Below the pieces are notes generated by a model. It searched no databases. It had not been told where the DNA came from and saw only the letters and a list, made by a program, of their open reading frames with translations. Positions 18,697 through 27,821 of a DNA stretch of 64,000 bases are shown piece after piece. Every line of letters begins with the position of its first letter. The first letter of the stretch is position 1. The position numbers and the translations under genes were made by a program. This DNA comes from Thermovorax subterraneus (GTDB taxonomy: Bacteria; Bacillota; Thermosediminibacteria; Thermosediminibacterales; Thermosediminibacteraceae), in NCBI GenBank assembly GCA_021608145.1, contig JAKIHM010000001.1, positions 342,051-406,050 of the forward strand. Direction: 5' to 3'.

Positions 18697-19509
18697 ATGT
18701 TGAGTAAGGAAGAAAAAATATTTCTTGAAGAAAAAGCTAAAAAAGTAAGGAAATTGATCATAGAAATGCTCTATTATGCGGGATCTGGCCATCCGGGTGG
18801 TTCGCTTTCAATTGTGGAAATTCTCTTGTACTTATATTACAAAGAAATAGATATTGATTTAAAAGATCCGAGGAGTACTGATAGAAGCATGTTAATTTTA
18901 TCAAAGGGCCATGGTTGTCCTGCACTATATGCAGTGCTGTCTGAATTAGGAATAATCGACCGAGAAGTTTTAAAGACTTACAAGAAGCTAGATAGTATTC
19001 TTCAAGGTCATCCCGATAGGAATAAAACGCTAGGAGTTGATATGAGTACTGGATCTTTGGGACAAGGTCTTTCAGTTGCTGCAGGGTGCGCTCTGGCTGA
19101 TAAAATAAAAGGAAAAAGCCATAAAACTTATGTGATTTTGGGTGATGGAGAAATTCAAGAAGGTCAAATATGGGAAGCGGCTATTTTTGCAGCAAACAAC
19201 AATTTAGACAACCTTTGTGCTTTTATAGATTATAACAAGCTTCAATTGACCTCAAAAGTGGAGGATGTGTTTGGAAAATGTAATTTATTGTCAGTGTGGG
19301 CGGATTTAGGATGGCAATGCTTTGAAATTGATGGCCATGACTTTGAAGAAATTGATATGGCTGTCAAATTTAAAAGCGAAAAGCCGAAAGTGATAATCGC
19401 ACATACTATAAAGGGTAAAGGGGTATCTTTTATGGAGAACAAAATTGAGTGGCATTCAAAGAAGATATCTGAAAAAGAATTTGAAAAAGCAATGCTAGAA
19501 CTGAGGTGA
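18697..19509 (+). CDS. Transketolase, N-terminal (TPP-binding) subunit
   Basis: 270-residue N-terminal half of a split transketolase. The thiamine diphosphate motif is GDGEIQEGQIWEA with the distal Asn in DYNKLQL. SKGHGCPALYAVL supplies catalytic histidines. GAGGTG precedes the ATG. It overlaps the C-terminal subunit gene by 4 bases, consistent with a stoichiometric complex. It interconverts ketose and aldose phosphates. Confidence 0.93.
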   Translation: MLSKEEKIFLEEKAKKVRKLIIEMLYYAGSGHPGGSLSIVEILLYLYYKEIDIDLKDPRSTDRSMLILSKGHGCPALYAVLSELGIIDREVLKTYKKLDSILQGHPDRNKTLGVDMSTGSLGQGLSVAAGCALADKIKGKSHKTYVILGDGEIQEGQIWEAAIFAANNNLDNLCAFIDYNKLQLTSKVEDVFGKCNLLSVWADLGWQCFEIDGHDFEEIDMAVKFKSEKPKVIIAHTIKGKGVSFMENKIEWHSKKISEKEFEKAMLELR

Positions 19510-20444
19510 GTAGTTTGGAAGAAATTAGAGACGTTTTTGGAAATCTGATTTCAGAAATAGGGGGAAAGGATAGTAGGATTGTTGTTTTGGATGCGGATTT
19601 AGGAACGTCTACAAGAGCAAGCAAATTTTCAAAGATACCCGGGAGGTTTATCCAGTGCGGTATCGCAGAGCAGAATATGGTAGGGGTTAGTGCGGGGCTT
19701 GCACTCAAAGGATTTATACCCTTTGCTGTTTCTTTTGCAGTTTTCATTGCAGGGCGTTGCTATGACCAAATAAGAGTATCTATTGCTTATCCTAATCTAA
19801 ACGTAAAATTAATAGGAAGTCACGCCGGATTGACTCCGGGACCAGATGGACCCACCCATCAAGCTATAGATGACATTGCATTGATGAGAGCTTTGCCTAA
19901 TATGATGGTTTTAGAACCAGCAGATAGAAGAGAAATGGCAATGGTTATAGAAGAATCAATAAAGTTAGAAGGTCCCGTTTATATAAGGATGAATCGCGGA
20001 AGCTCGCCGGATATATATGATAATAAACCGGCGTTTAGAAAGATAAACATTTTAAGAGAGGGGAAGGATGTAGCTTTAATTGCTTCAGGATTTATGGTGC
20101 ATAAGGCGATTAAAGCAGCTAAGCTGCTTGAGTTAGAAAATATAAGCGCACTCATTGCTTCGGTGCACTGCATAAAACCTATTGATACAGAAACGCTTTT
20201 AGATATAGCAAAGAAGGTTAAATTTATAGTTACGATTGAAAATCACAGTATCGTGGGAGGTTTAGGTTCAGTAATTTCTGAAGTTTTATCGGAAATATAT
20301 CAAATTCCAATTTTGAAAATCGGAATAAAAGATACTTTTGCTGAATCTGCAGAAACGGATGATTTATTCAAGAAATATGGATTGACCGAAATGGATATTG
20401 TAAAAAAGGTTATAGAAAATATTAACATGACCCAATTCTCTTGA
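19506..20444 (+). CDS. Transketolase, C-terminal subunit
   Basis: 312-residue partner carrying the pyrimidine-binding and C-terminal domains. RFIQCGIAEQNMVGVSAG contains the conserved activating glutamate, and GPTHQAIDDIALMR is typical. The start is GTG at 19506, overlapping the N-subunit stop, or TTG at 19515, better spaced from GAGGTGA. It forms the active enzyme with the preceding protein. It is the last gene of the PTS/transketolase operon. Confidence 0.92.
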   Translation: MSSLEEIRDVFGNLISEIGGKDSRIVVLDADLGTSTRASKFSKIPGRFIQCGIAEQNMVGVSAGLALKGFIPFAVSFAVFIAGRCYDQIRVSIAYPNLNVKLIGSHAGLTPGPDGPTHQAIDDIALMRALPNMMVLEPADRREMAMVIEESIKLEGPVYIRMNRGSSPDIYDNKPAFRKINILREGKDVALIASGFMVHKAIKAAKLLELENISALIASVHCIKPIDTETLLDIAKKVKFIVTIENHSIVGGLGSVISEVLSEIYQIPILKIGIKDTFAESAETDDLFKKYGLTEMDIVKKVIENINMTQFS

Positions 20445-20529
20445 CATTTCATTGGAAAATCTATTAGGAAATAACAAAATCATGCGTGCATTAAAATGAC
20501 AGAAATCTTGAACTTCGTTATATTCGTAG

Positions 20530-20720
20530 TATTTGAGTTTAGATGATTATGGCGTAATTGACAGGATTTTGAAGGATCTCGCTAAGCGACTTTTAAATAG
20601 ACGTTTATTTAGTGAGTACTGTTTTTCCCGAGGAAACCGATCTAAATTAAAGAACCCACAACCGTGCCTCATTTATTTGATAGATATGATGAAGCTGTGA
20701 ATTTTATAGAAAAATTGTAA
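20530..20720 (+). pseudogene. C-terminal fragment of an HD-domain phosphohydrolase (COG1078-like)
   Basis: From 20530 a frame reads YLSLDDYGVIDRILKD then LAKRLLNRRLF, which resembles the region after the HD core of dGTPase-like COG1078 proteins. Near 20675-20690 the frame shifts by one base and continues FDRYDEAVNFIEKL and stop. No start, HD motif or upstream part remains. It fills most of the gap between the transketolase and the glycerol dehydrogenase gene. Confidence 0.5.
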
Positions 20721-20786
20721 TTTCTATGCCGACATCTTGTGAAATATTTCATTATATGATAAAATATTAACAAAGGAGGGGTTGCC

Positions 20787-21890
20787 ATGATAAGAGCAAT
20801 TATAGGTCCCGGTAAATACGTTCAGGGGAACGGGGTTTTAAAGCACATCAAAGAGCATACCTTAAAACTCGGAAGTTCGTTTTTCGTAATCGCCAGCGAA
20901 AACGGCATAAAAAGGACAAGGCCGACAATTGAGGAAAGCTTCGCGGGCGAAAAGGTAAAACTTATTTTTGAGCCATTCAATGGGGAATGTTCGGAAAATG
21001 AAATAAACAGGCTAAAAGCTCTTGCCGAACAGCAAGGTTCAGAAGTGATAGTGGGAATCGGGGGCGGGAAGGTCCTCGATACAGCGAAAGCGGTGGCCTA
21101 TTTCCTTTCAAGGCCGGTTGTGATTGTGCCCACTGTCGCATCCACCGATGCGCCGTGCAGCGCGCTTTCCGTCATATACACCGACGAAGGAGTGTTTAGC
21201 AAGTACTTGTTCCTTCCCAAAAATCCGGATGTAGTCCTGGTGGATACCGGTATGATTGCGAAGGCTCCGGCAAGGCTCCTGGTGGCGGGCATGGGCGATG
21301 CCTTGGCCACTTATTTCGAAGCCCGGGCGTGCCTGCGCTCGAATGCCAAAGCATTGTCGGGCGGGCGGAGCACGAAAGCGGCTATGGCCCTTGCTGAACT
21401 TTGCTACAGGACGCTGCTGGAGGACGGCCTTAAGGCCAAACTGGCCGTAGAGAAAAAGGCCTGCACACCTGCGGTGGAAAATGTGGTGGAGGCGAATACT
21501 TACCTGAGCGGTATTGGATTTGAAAGCGGAGGGCTTGCTGCTGCCCACGCCATCCACAACGGGTTTACCGTTTTACATGAATGCCACGAGATGTACCACG
21601 GAGAAAAAGTTGCTTTCGGGACCATAGCACAGCTCGTAATGGAAAATAGCCCCATGGAAGAACTGGAAGAGGTCATAGGCTTTTGCCTCGACGTGGGGCT
21701 GCCGGTAACTTTGGAAGAGCTTGGCATTAAGGAAGTGAAAGAAGAGGACATAAGGAAGGTTGCGGAAGCTTCCTGCGCTGAGGGAGAGACCATTCACAAC
21801 ATGCCGTTTAAAGTGACGCCGGAGGATGTCTACAATGCCATATTGGGTGCCGATGCACTTGGCAGGGCGATGAAAGGGGCTATAAAGTAA
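20787..21890 (+). CDS. gldA: Glycerol dehydrogenase
   Basis: NAD-dependent, zinc-type glycerol dehydrogenase of 367 residues. GIGGGKVLDTAKAVA is the nucleotide motif. VPTVASTDAPCSALSV is the GldA signature. Zinc ligands are in GMGDALATYFEAR and the two histidine stretches HAIHNGF and HECHEMYHGEKVAFG. AAAGGAGGGG precedes the ATG. It stands alone, with a terminator after it, and probably converts glycerol and dihydroxyacetone. Confidence 0.93.
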   Translation: MIRAIIGPGKYVQGNGVLKHIKEHTLKLGSSFFVIASENGIKRTRPTIEESFAGEKVKLIFEPFNGECSENEINRLKALAEQQGSEVIVGIGGGKVLDTAKAVAYFLSRPVVIVPTVASTDAPCSALSVIYTDEGVFSKYLFLPKNPDVVLVDTGMIAKAPARLLVAGMGDALATYFEARACLRSNAKALSGGRSTKAAMALAELCYRTLLEDGLKAKLAVEKKACTPAVENVVEANTYLSGIGFESGGLAAAHAIHNGFTVLHECHEMYHGEKVAFGTIAQLVMENSPMEELEEVIGFCLDVGLPVTLEELGIKEVKEEDIRKVAEASCAEGETIHNMPFKVTPEDVYNAILGADALGRAMKGAIK

Positions 21891-21902
21891 GGTGAAATAC
21901 TG

Positions 21903-21924
21903 GCCGCGCAAAAGCGCGGCTTTA
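21903..21924 (+). terminator. Terminator after gldA
   Basis: GCCGCGC/GCGCGGC with an AAAA loop is followed by TTTATGTTT. Confidence 0.75.
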
Positions 21925-22075
21925 TGTTTAAGAAGGTGTAAGATTCTCCAAGAGCACCGCAAAAACGATTGAATGCTGCTATAAATTTTATCATAAGGCG
22001 AAAAGGGAAAAAATAAGTTTTGTCAAATAAGTTATACTAAAGAGAACTTTCATTAATATGGGGAGGGAGATTATT

Positions 22076-22843
22076 GTGAAACTACAAAACAAAGTGGCAA
22101 TTGTCACTGGTGCAAGCTCGGGGATAGGTAGGGCCATAGCATTTCAGTTTGCCAAAGAGGGAGCAAATGTTATGGCAGTAGCCAGAAGGACAGAAAGGTT
22201 AAATCAACTTGTGGAAGAAGCAAGGAATTTAGATGGAAAAATTGCAGCTTTTTCCGCCGATGTTACGAAAAAAGAGAATATAGAAAATATGATTAAAGAA
22301 GCGTTAAAAGTCTTTGGCAAAATAGACATACTGGTTAACAATGCAGGAATCATGGATGATATGAGCCCTGTAGGAGATGCTACTGAAGAAATGTATGATA
22401 AAGTTATGGAAGTCAATGTTAAATCCGTATTTTTAGCTATGAATAAAATAGTGAAGTATTTCGAATCAGTTGGTGGAGGAATAATTATAAACGTTGCTTC
22501 AATAGGCGGGCTAAAAGGTGGAATAGCCGGGGCTGTCTATACTGCGAGTAAACATGCTGTAGTGGGTCTGACCAAAAATACGGGCTATATGTATGCAAAA
22601 AAGAATATAAGGTGCAATGCTATATGCCCTGGTGCTGTAATGACTGAAATTGCATCTGGCGAATTTATGAAAAATATAAACATGGAAGGCGCGAAACTCG
22701 CAGGGATAGGACAAGGTTTAAATCCGCGGGTTGGAGATCCCTCGGAAATTGCAAAGGTTGCCGTTTTTCTGGCGAGCGATGATTCCTCTTTTATAAACGG
22801 GCAGTGCATAGCAGTAGATGGAGGATGGACTGCTTACATGTAA
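22076..22843 (+). CDS. Short-chain dehydrogenase/reductase (FabG-like)
   Basis: Classical SDR of about 255 residues. It has the cofactor motif TGASSGIG, NNAG at about residue 90, the catalytic Ser in INVASIGG and the YxxxK motif in YTASKHAVVG. The C-terminal SFINGQCIAVDGGW is typical. The GTG at 22076 is preferred, because GGGAGGG lies 9 bases upstream while the ATG at 22058 precedes that site. It is monocistronic, with a terminator after it. The substrate is not deducible. Confidence 0.9.
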   Translation: MKLQNKVAIVTGASSGIGRAIAFQFAKEGANVMAVARRTERLNQLVEEARNLDGKIAAFSADVTKKENIENMIKEALKVFGKIDILVNNAGIMDDMSPVGDATEEMYDKVMEVNVKSVFLAMNKIVKYFESVGGGIIINVASIGGLKGGIAGAVYTASKHAVVGLTKNTGYMYAKKNIRCNAICPGAVMTEIASGEFMKNINMEGAKLAGIGQGLNPRVGDPSEIAKVAVFLASDDSSFINGQCIAVDGGWTAYM

Positions 22844-22859
22844 CCCCTATGAAAATAAT

Positions 22860-22885
22860 TGCCGCGCGAAAGCGCGGTAATTTTA
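22860..22885 (+). terminator. Terminator after the SDR gene
   Basis: CCGCGC/GCGCGG with a GAAA loop is followed by TAATTTTATT. Confidence 0.75.
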
Positions 22886-22998
22886 TTGCTCAATACTTTT
22901 AACAAATGAGTTTGCAGGAAAACAGGAAGATTTATAGAAGAAATATAAAATCCCTTTATACATCATGTTTCAAGAAGTTTTTTAAAGGGGGCTTGCCG

Positions 22999-23838
22999 AT
23001 GGAGATTAAAGCTACGGTTTTGTGTGAAAATTACGTCATGTTCAATGAAGGGGCTGTTGCCGAACACGGCTGGGCTGTTTTTCTGGAGACCGAAGACGGC
23101 AATTACCTTTTTGATACAGGGCAAGGGAAGGCATTGATAAACAACGCCAGGGTGTTCAAGAAAGACCTTTCTTCGCTAAAGGGGATAATCCTGAGCCACC
23201 ACCACTATGACCACACCGGAGGGCTTCTTGAAGTACTCTTAGTATCTGGGCCGGTCGATGTGTACTCCCATCCGGACCTTTTCAAGGAAAGCTATTCTCT
23301 GAGGCGGGAAGAAAAACCCCTTCACATAGGCATCCCGTTTCGGAGGGAAGTGCTTGAGAATGCCGGGGCAAATTTTTGCTTCAACCGGGACTGGAGGGAG
23401 ATAGCACCCGGAATATACCTTACGGGGGAAGTTCCGCGCAGGACTAAGTTCGAAAAAGGGGACGACAAATTAGCAGTCATGACAAAAGAGGGGCTTGTTA
23501 ATGATAACCTACTTGATGACCAGTCTCTTGTTATAGAAAGCGGGGATGGAATTTATATAATCCTCGGCTGTGCCCATTCCGGCGTTATAAATACAATCAT
23601 GTATGCTATCGAGAGGACGGGGAAGGAGCGCATTAAGGCCTTAATAGGAGGGACTCATCTCGGTGCGGTGAGTGAAGAACAAATGGAAATGAGCATAAAG
23701 GCTCTTAAGGAATTTAATATAGAGAGAATAGGCGTCTCTCACTGCACGGGGCTCAAGGCGTCTTTGAGACTTTTGCAGGAATTCGGGGAAAAGTTTTTCT
23801 TCTGCAACGTGGGAAGCTTAATCGAGATGAAGTGCTAA
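22999..23838 (+). CDS. MBL-fold metallohydrolase
   Basis: Metallo-beta-lactamase-fold protein of 279 residues. The dinuclear metal motif is SHHHYDHTGG, with further metal ligands in GCAHSGVIN and GGTHLG. This resembles the family annotated as dihydropterin-ribofuranosyl-aminobenzene phosphate synthase-like (COG1237). AAAGGGGGC sits before the ATG at 22999. The longer reading starting near 22906 lacks a ribosome site. The substrate is unknown. Confidence 0.88.
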   Translation: MEIKATVLCENYVMFNEGAVAEHGWAVFLETEDGNYLFDTGQGKALINNARVFKKDLSSLKGIILSHHHYDHTGGLLEVLLVSGPVDVYSHPDLFKESYSLRREEKPLHIGIPFRREVLENAGANFCFNRDWREIAPGIYLTGEVPRRTKFEKGDDKLAVMTKEGLVNDNLLDDQSLVIESGDGIYIILGCAHSGVINTIMYAIERTGKERIKALIGGTHLGAVSEEQMEMSIKALKEFNIERIGVSHCTGLKASLRLLQEFGEKFFFCNVGSLIEMKC

Positions 23839-24216
23839 AAAATGCTCAACTACTCGGGGGTCGAACTGGCTTCCCGAGTTTTTCTTTATCTCGCGCAATG
23901 CAATGTCTTTTGTTAGAGGTTTTCGGTAAGGCCTTTCGCTCATCTTCCGAGCCCCCACCAAGTATCTTACCCTTCCGTTTACCAAGACCGGCGTTATGCG
24001 AACTTGCCACGTCCTTATGCCTGCAGGAAAGGGCAATGTATCTTCGTAGTCTATCGGTTCTCCAGCCTCAAGGGCCTTTCTATAGCCTGATGCCACTATT
24101 TTTCCCAATTCCTCTCCGAGGACTTCCTCCGGTGTTTTATACGACAGGAGTGGACATATTTCAACCTTTGGAAATGAAGATATGAGAAAGTATAAAATGT
24201 ACTGAAAATAATACAA
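23818..24216 (-). pseudogene. Remnant of a PAS/HD-GYP signalling protein
   Basis: The minus strand encodes a PAS/PAC-like stretch (LGEELGKIVASGYRKALEAG, later YLVGARKMSER). It is followed at once by YRKPLTKDIALREIKKNSG and QFDPRVVEHFL, the last part of an HD-GYP domain. The HD-GYP catalytic core, about 100 residues, is missing. The join falls in the SxRPYRKP motif, so this is an in-frame internal deletion. No start or N-terminal sensor part is present, and the end overlaps the MBL gene by 21 bases. Confidence 0.7.
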
Positions 24217-24355
24217 TATAACAAATTATCCTAAAACAACATGTACTCCATAGGATTCTTTTATGAAGTAATGGATTAAAATTTTATTCGAAATTCAAGA
24301 TGGTACGGGATTTGCTCTATTTATATGCTAAAAAACTTTTGAAGGGGGTATTCGA

Positions 24356-25720
24356 ATGAGTCTAAATTTGAACGCAGAATTAAACAAAAAGAGCATCTAC
24401 GGCACGGCGAATATTGCGAAATTTATCATCTACAGCTTGCTGGGCATTTTTCTCTTCTTCGTCCCGGTTAAAATAGGCAACTCTTCCTCGATAATGGTGG
24501 ACCACATAATTGCCTTTATAAACCGGACGGTGCCGTTTTTCGGGCCGATCTTTACGGTGTGTATTGCTATAGTGGGAGGGTTGTACCCGTGGTATAAAGG
24601 GACTTATAAGAAGGACGTTACCACATTCATATTGTCAGTATTTGGACTTATAGGTATACCCATGGCTTTCTTAGGAGCCCTGAGCTTTATGAAGATCGCC
24701 ACAATTGGCCCCCAGTGGCTGATGCGGCCTGATATGCTGCCCTTTGTCTTTGAAAAGGTCGTAATGGCGGTTACCATGATAGTTCCGATAGGTTCTTTAT
24801 TCCTTACATTTATTATATCCTATGGACTTTTGGAATTTGCCGGCGTTCTGATGAGGCCGATTATGAGGCCTGTTTTCAGGACTCCTGGCCGTTCTGCCAT
24901 AGACGCGGTGGCCTCTTTCGTAGGCAGCTTTTCTGTAGCCATTTATCTTACTAACAGGCTTTATCTTGAGGGCAAATATACCAGACGGGAAGCAATAACT
25001 ATAATGTCGGGATTTTCGACGGTTTCCGCGACGTTCATGATTATAATCGCGAGGACTCTGAAAATTATGGATTTATGGAATGTATATTTTTGGTCGGCCT
25101 TTGCGATTACTTTTATAGTAACAGCTTTGACAGTAAGGCTGTGGCCGCTTTCTAAAATCGAGGACACTTACATTGATGGCAAGGGTAAGCCCGAAGCGGT
25201 GAAAGAGGGGAGTCTTTTCTCCCAGGCCCTCGAGGAGGGACTTACTGCTGTTGCTATGGCAAAACCCCTTTTTGCAAACCTTTACGATAGCTTTAAGAGC
25301 GGGATAAAAATGGTATTGATTCTTACGCCCTGCATGGCATCGGTTGCGACTCTCGCATTTGTACTTATTAAACTTACTTCGTTTTTCGACATTTTCGGAT
25401 ACCTGTTCTTGCCTTTCACTTATGCTTTAAGTCTAATCGGCCTTCCAGAGCCGACGATTTTGGCTAAAGCTTGCGCGACGAGCCTGGCCGATGTCTTTGC
25501 ACCACCGCTTTATCTTGCGTCACTCAAGGATGTTCCCCTTATAGTAAAATTTGTCACAAGTGTTGTCACTGTAAGTGGCATCATATTTTTCGGCGGCTCA
25601 ATACCGTGCCTGCTTTCCACCGATGTGGACTTCAAGCTTTGGCAGATGATAGTAATCTGGTTTGAGAGAGCGGTTTTGGCCCTTATATTGACAGGGATAT
25701 TGGCTGTTATCTTGTTTTAA
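24356..25720 (+). CDS. YjiH family membrane protein (nucleoside-recognition/Gate domain)
   Basis: Membrane protein of 454 residues with about 10-11 hydrophobic segments. It belongs to the YjiH/nucleoside-recognition Gate group, with conserved polar stretches PGRSAIDAVASFVGSF and YTRREAITIMSGFS. AAGGGGG precedes the ATG. Its function is not established. It shares a bidirectional terminator with the convergent MATE gene. Confidence 0.8.
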   Translation: MSLNLNAELNKKSIYGTANIAKFIIYSLLGIFLFFVPVKIGNSSSIMVDHIIAFINRTVPFFGPIFTVCIAIVGGLYPWYKGTYKKDVTTFILSVFGLIGIPMAFLGALSFMKIATIGPQWLMRPDMLPFVFEKVVMAVTMIVPIGSLFLTFIISYGLLEFAGVLMRPIMRPVFRTPGRSAIDAVASFVGSFSVAIYLTNRLYLEGKYTRREAITIMSGFSTVSATFMIIIARTLKIMDLWNVYFWSAFAITFIVTALTVRLWPLSKIEDTYIDGKGKPEAVKEGSLFSQALEEGLTAVAMAKPLFANLYDSFKSGIKMVLILTPCMASVATLAFVLIKLTSFFDIFGYLFLPFTYALSLIGLPEPTILAKACATSLADVFAPPLYLASLKDVPLIVKFVTSVVTVSGIIFFGGSIPCLLSTDVDFKLWQMIVIWFERAVLALILTGILAVILF

Positions 25721-25732
25721 AAAAATAAATTG

Positions 25733-25757
25733 GCCCCGGGACACCCGGGGTTAAATT
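25733..25757. terminator. Bidirectional terminator between YjiH and MATE genes
   Basis: CCCCGGG/CCCGGGG with an ACA loop is flanked by AAAAAAATAAATT and TTAAATTTTTT, serving both convergent genes. Confidence 0.75.
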
Positions 25758-25759
25758 TT

Positions 25760-27163
25760 TTAAGCCTGTTCTTGGCTAAAACCTCCGAATAGAGCTTTTT
25801 CCTTCCAAGCACCCTTTTTATAGAAATAAATATTAATAAGGGCACCGAAGACCCATGCAAGGACCAGAGAAAAGAAAATTGACTCGGGCCTGCCGTTTGG
25901 ATGTGACGGGCTTCGCGTAATATATGCAATGCCGTAAGCTAAGGGAACCCTTAGAAAGAAGGTGGTGATGAGCGAAATCCACATAGGAGTCACTGTATCT
26001 CCCGCGCCGCGCATTACGCCGGATAGCACCTGCGTCACGGCCATTGCTACGTACCCTACGGCGAGGATTCTCATAAAACGCATACCTAGGTCCACAAGTT
26101 CGGCTGTCTGGGTGAATATGACCATGAGGTACCTGCCGAAGACGAGCAAAATAATCGTAATTACCGTTGAAACTCCTACCGCGATGGCGAGCCCTTGGCG
26201 GGTGCCCTGCTCGACCCTGTCCAACTTCCTTGCTCCTACGTTTTGCCCTGCATAAGTGGTCATGGTTATTCCGAAAGTGAAATTTGGCATCATGGCAAAG
26301 CCGTCTACCCGCATTACCATCACGTTGGCCGCGATAACCAATTCGCCGAAGCTGTTGGTAAGGGACTGAACTGTGACCATTGCAAGGGAAAGGATTGCCT
26401 GCGTCAACCCCGAAGGAATTCCCAGCTTAATTATCTGAAGGACGTATTCCTTTAAAGGCTTTAACATTTCAAAGTTCATATCGAATATGTTGTCCATTCT
26501 TTTTAGTTTTATTGCACAAAGTACGGCGGATATAACTTGGGATATGACCGTAGCAAGGGCCACGCCTGCTACGCCCAGTTTGAAGCTTACTACGAACCAG
26601 ATGTCGAGCACCACGTTTAAGGCTGTTGAGATGAGCAGGAAAACTAGAGCCGACAGGGAATCCCCCAGCCCACGCAGTATTCCGGAAAGTATGTTAAAAT
26701 ATGAAAAACCCCAGTTACCCACGAGGAGTATCAGTAGATAAGCAGCGCTCCAGTCCAGTATCGACTCGGGTGTATTTATCAATGCCAGCATGGGCCTTAC
26801 CACAAAAGGCGATATTACCATTATTATAGCAGATGCGATTGCTGTGAGCGTTATACAGACTCCTATGGTGCGGGAAAGCTTTTCCCTGTCTTTTGCTCCG
26901 AAATACTGGGACACCATTATCCCTGCCCCTGTCGAGATCGCAACGAAAAGCACGAGCAAAAAGAAAAATACTGGGAACGCGCTTCCCACCGCCGCAAGGG
27001 CGTTATCGCCGACGTACCTCCCTACGATGATAGAGTCGACGGTGTTATAAAGCTGCTGGGCCACATTTCCGATGAGCATAGGGATTGAAAACTCAACTAT
27101 TCTCTTCCAAGGCTTCCCCACCGTCATGTCTTTCGGCGCAAAAAGTTCCGCTATTTTCGCCAT
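25760..27163 (-). CDS. MATE family multidrug efflux transporter
   Basis: Membrane antiporter of about 467 residues with 12 predicted segments. The family opening motif is PMLIGNVAQQLYNTVDSIIVG. QNVGAR and SGVMRGAGDTVTPM are MATE features in the second half. The start at 27163 (MAKIAELF) is favoured by GGAGATG spacing; the ATG 12 bases earlier sits on the GGAG. It lies 46 bases downstream of luxS and may be cotranscribed. Confidence 0.9.
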   Translation of the reverse strand: MAKIAELFAPKDMTVGKPWKRIVEFSIPMLIGNVAQQLYNTVDSIIVGRYVGDNALAAVGSAFPVFFFLLVLFVAISTGAGIMVSQYFGAKDREKLSRTIGVCITLTAIASAIIMVISPFVVRPMLALINTPESILDWSAAYLLILLVGNWGFSYFNILSGILRGLGDSLSALVFLLISTALNVVLDIWFVVSFKLGVAGVALATVISQVISAVLCAIKLKRMDNIFDMNFEMLKPLKEYVLQIIKLGIPSGLTQAILSLAMVTVQSLTNSFGELVIAANVMVMRVDGFAMMPNFTFGITMTTYAGQNVGARKLDRVEQGTRQGLAIAVGVSTVITIILLVFGRYLMVIFTQTAELVDLGMRFMRILAVGYVAMAVTQVLSGVMRGAGDTVTPMWISLITTFFLRVPLAYGIAYITRSPSHPNGRPESIFFSLVLAWVFGALINIYFYKKGAWKEKALFGGFSQEQA

Positions 27164-27209
27164 ATTTTGTTTCATCTCCTTCTTTAAAACATGATTATAA
27201 AATTTGAAA

Positions 27210-27659
27210 CTAAAAATTTTCAAGTAAGGATAAACCCTCTTTTAGGACCTTTTCAGCTGCTTCCTTTGCATCCACCAGTGAATGGTCTTTGAAGTTTCCG
27301 CACTGGACTTCGTTGGCGGCGGGAACTTCCTTGGCTTTTAAGACTTTTTCAAGGGCGTTTTCAAAAGCTTTTTTAATTTCGGATAGAGGAGTTATTCCGA
27401 ACTTTGTGAGATAAAAGCCGGTCCTGCAACCCATTGGAGAAATGTCGATGACTCCATCTAATTCTTCGCGAATGAACAATGCAAGAAGATGTTCAAGTGT
27501 ATGCATTCCTCCGCTGGATATAGCACCTTTATTGGGGGTTATGAACCTGAGGTCGTACTTGGCGACCAAGTCTCCTTTCGGCCCCTCTTCCACCGCGGCA
27601 AGCCTTATGTAGGGCGCCTTGACCTTTGTGTGGTCTAGTTCAAAACTTTCAACTTTCAC
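27210..27659 (-). CDS. luxS: S-ribosylhomocysteine lyase LuxS
   Basis: 149-residue LuxS, typical length. The Fe ligands are in GGMHTLEHLLA (His53, His57) and VQCGNFKDHS. The catalytic cysteine is in MGCRTGFYL. The GTG start is preceded by GGGAGGG. It cleaves S-ribosylhomocysteine to homocysteine and the AI-2 precursor in the activated methyl cycle. It has a well-formed promoter. Confidence 0.95.
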   Translation of the reverse strand: MKVESFELDHTKVKAPYIRLAAVEEGPKGDLVAKYDLRFITPNKGAISSGGMHTLEHLLALFIREELDGVIDISPMGCRTGFYLTKFGITPLSEIKKAFENALEKVLKAKEVPAANEVQCGNFKDHSLVDAKEAAEKVLKEGLSLLENF

Positions 27660-27683
27660 GTCAATCCCTCCCGCTTGTTTATC

Positions 27684-27712
27684 ATTATACCATCAGCTTC
27701 GCTTTTTGTATA
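27684..27712 (-). promoter_or_regulatory. Promoter of luxS
   Basis: On the minus strand, TATACA (27707-27712) and TATAAT (27684-27689) are separated by 17 bases, upstream of the luxS ribosome site. The same -35/-10 pair with the same spacing occurs before mazE. Confidence 0.6.
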
Positions 27713-27821
27713 TACATGTTATTTTTATTAGTTATTAATATCATTGGCAGCCACTTTCTAAAGGTAACAACAGTTGAAGACAACAATACAAAATGATAAA
27801 ATTTTAACTAGGTATTTATTG

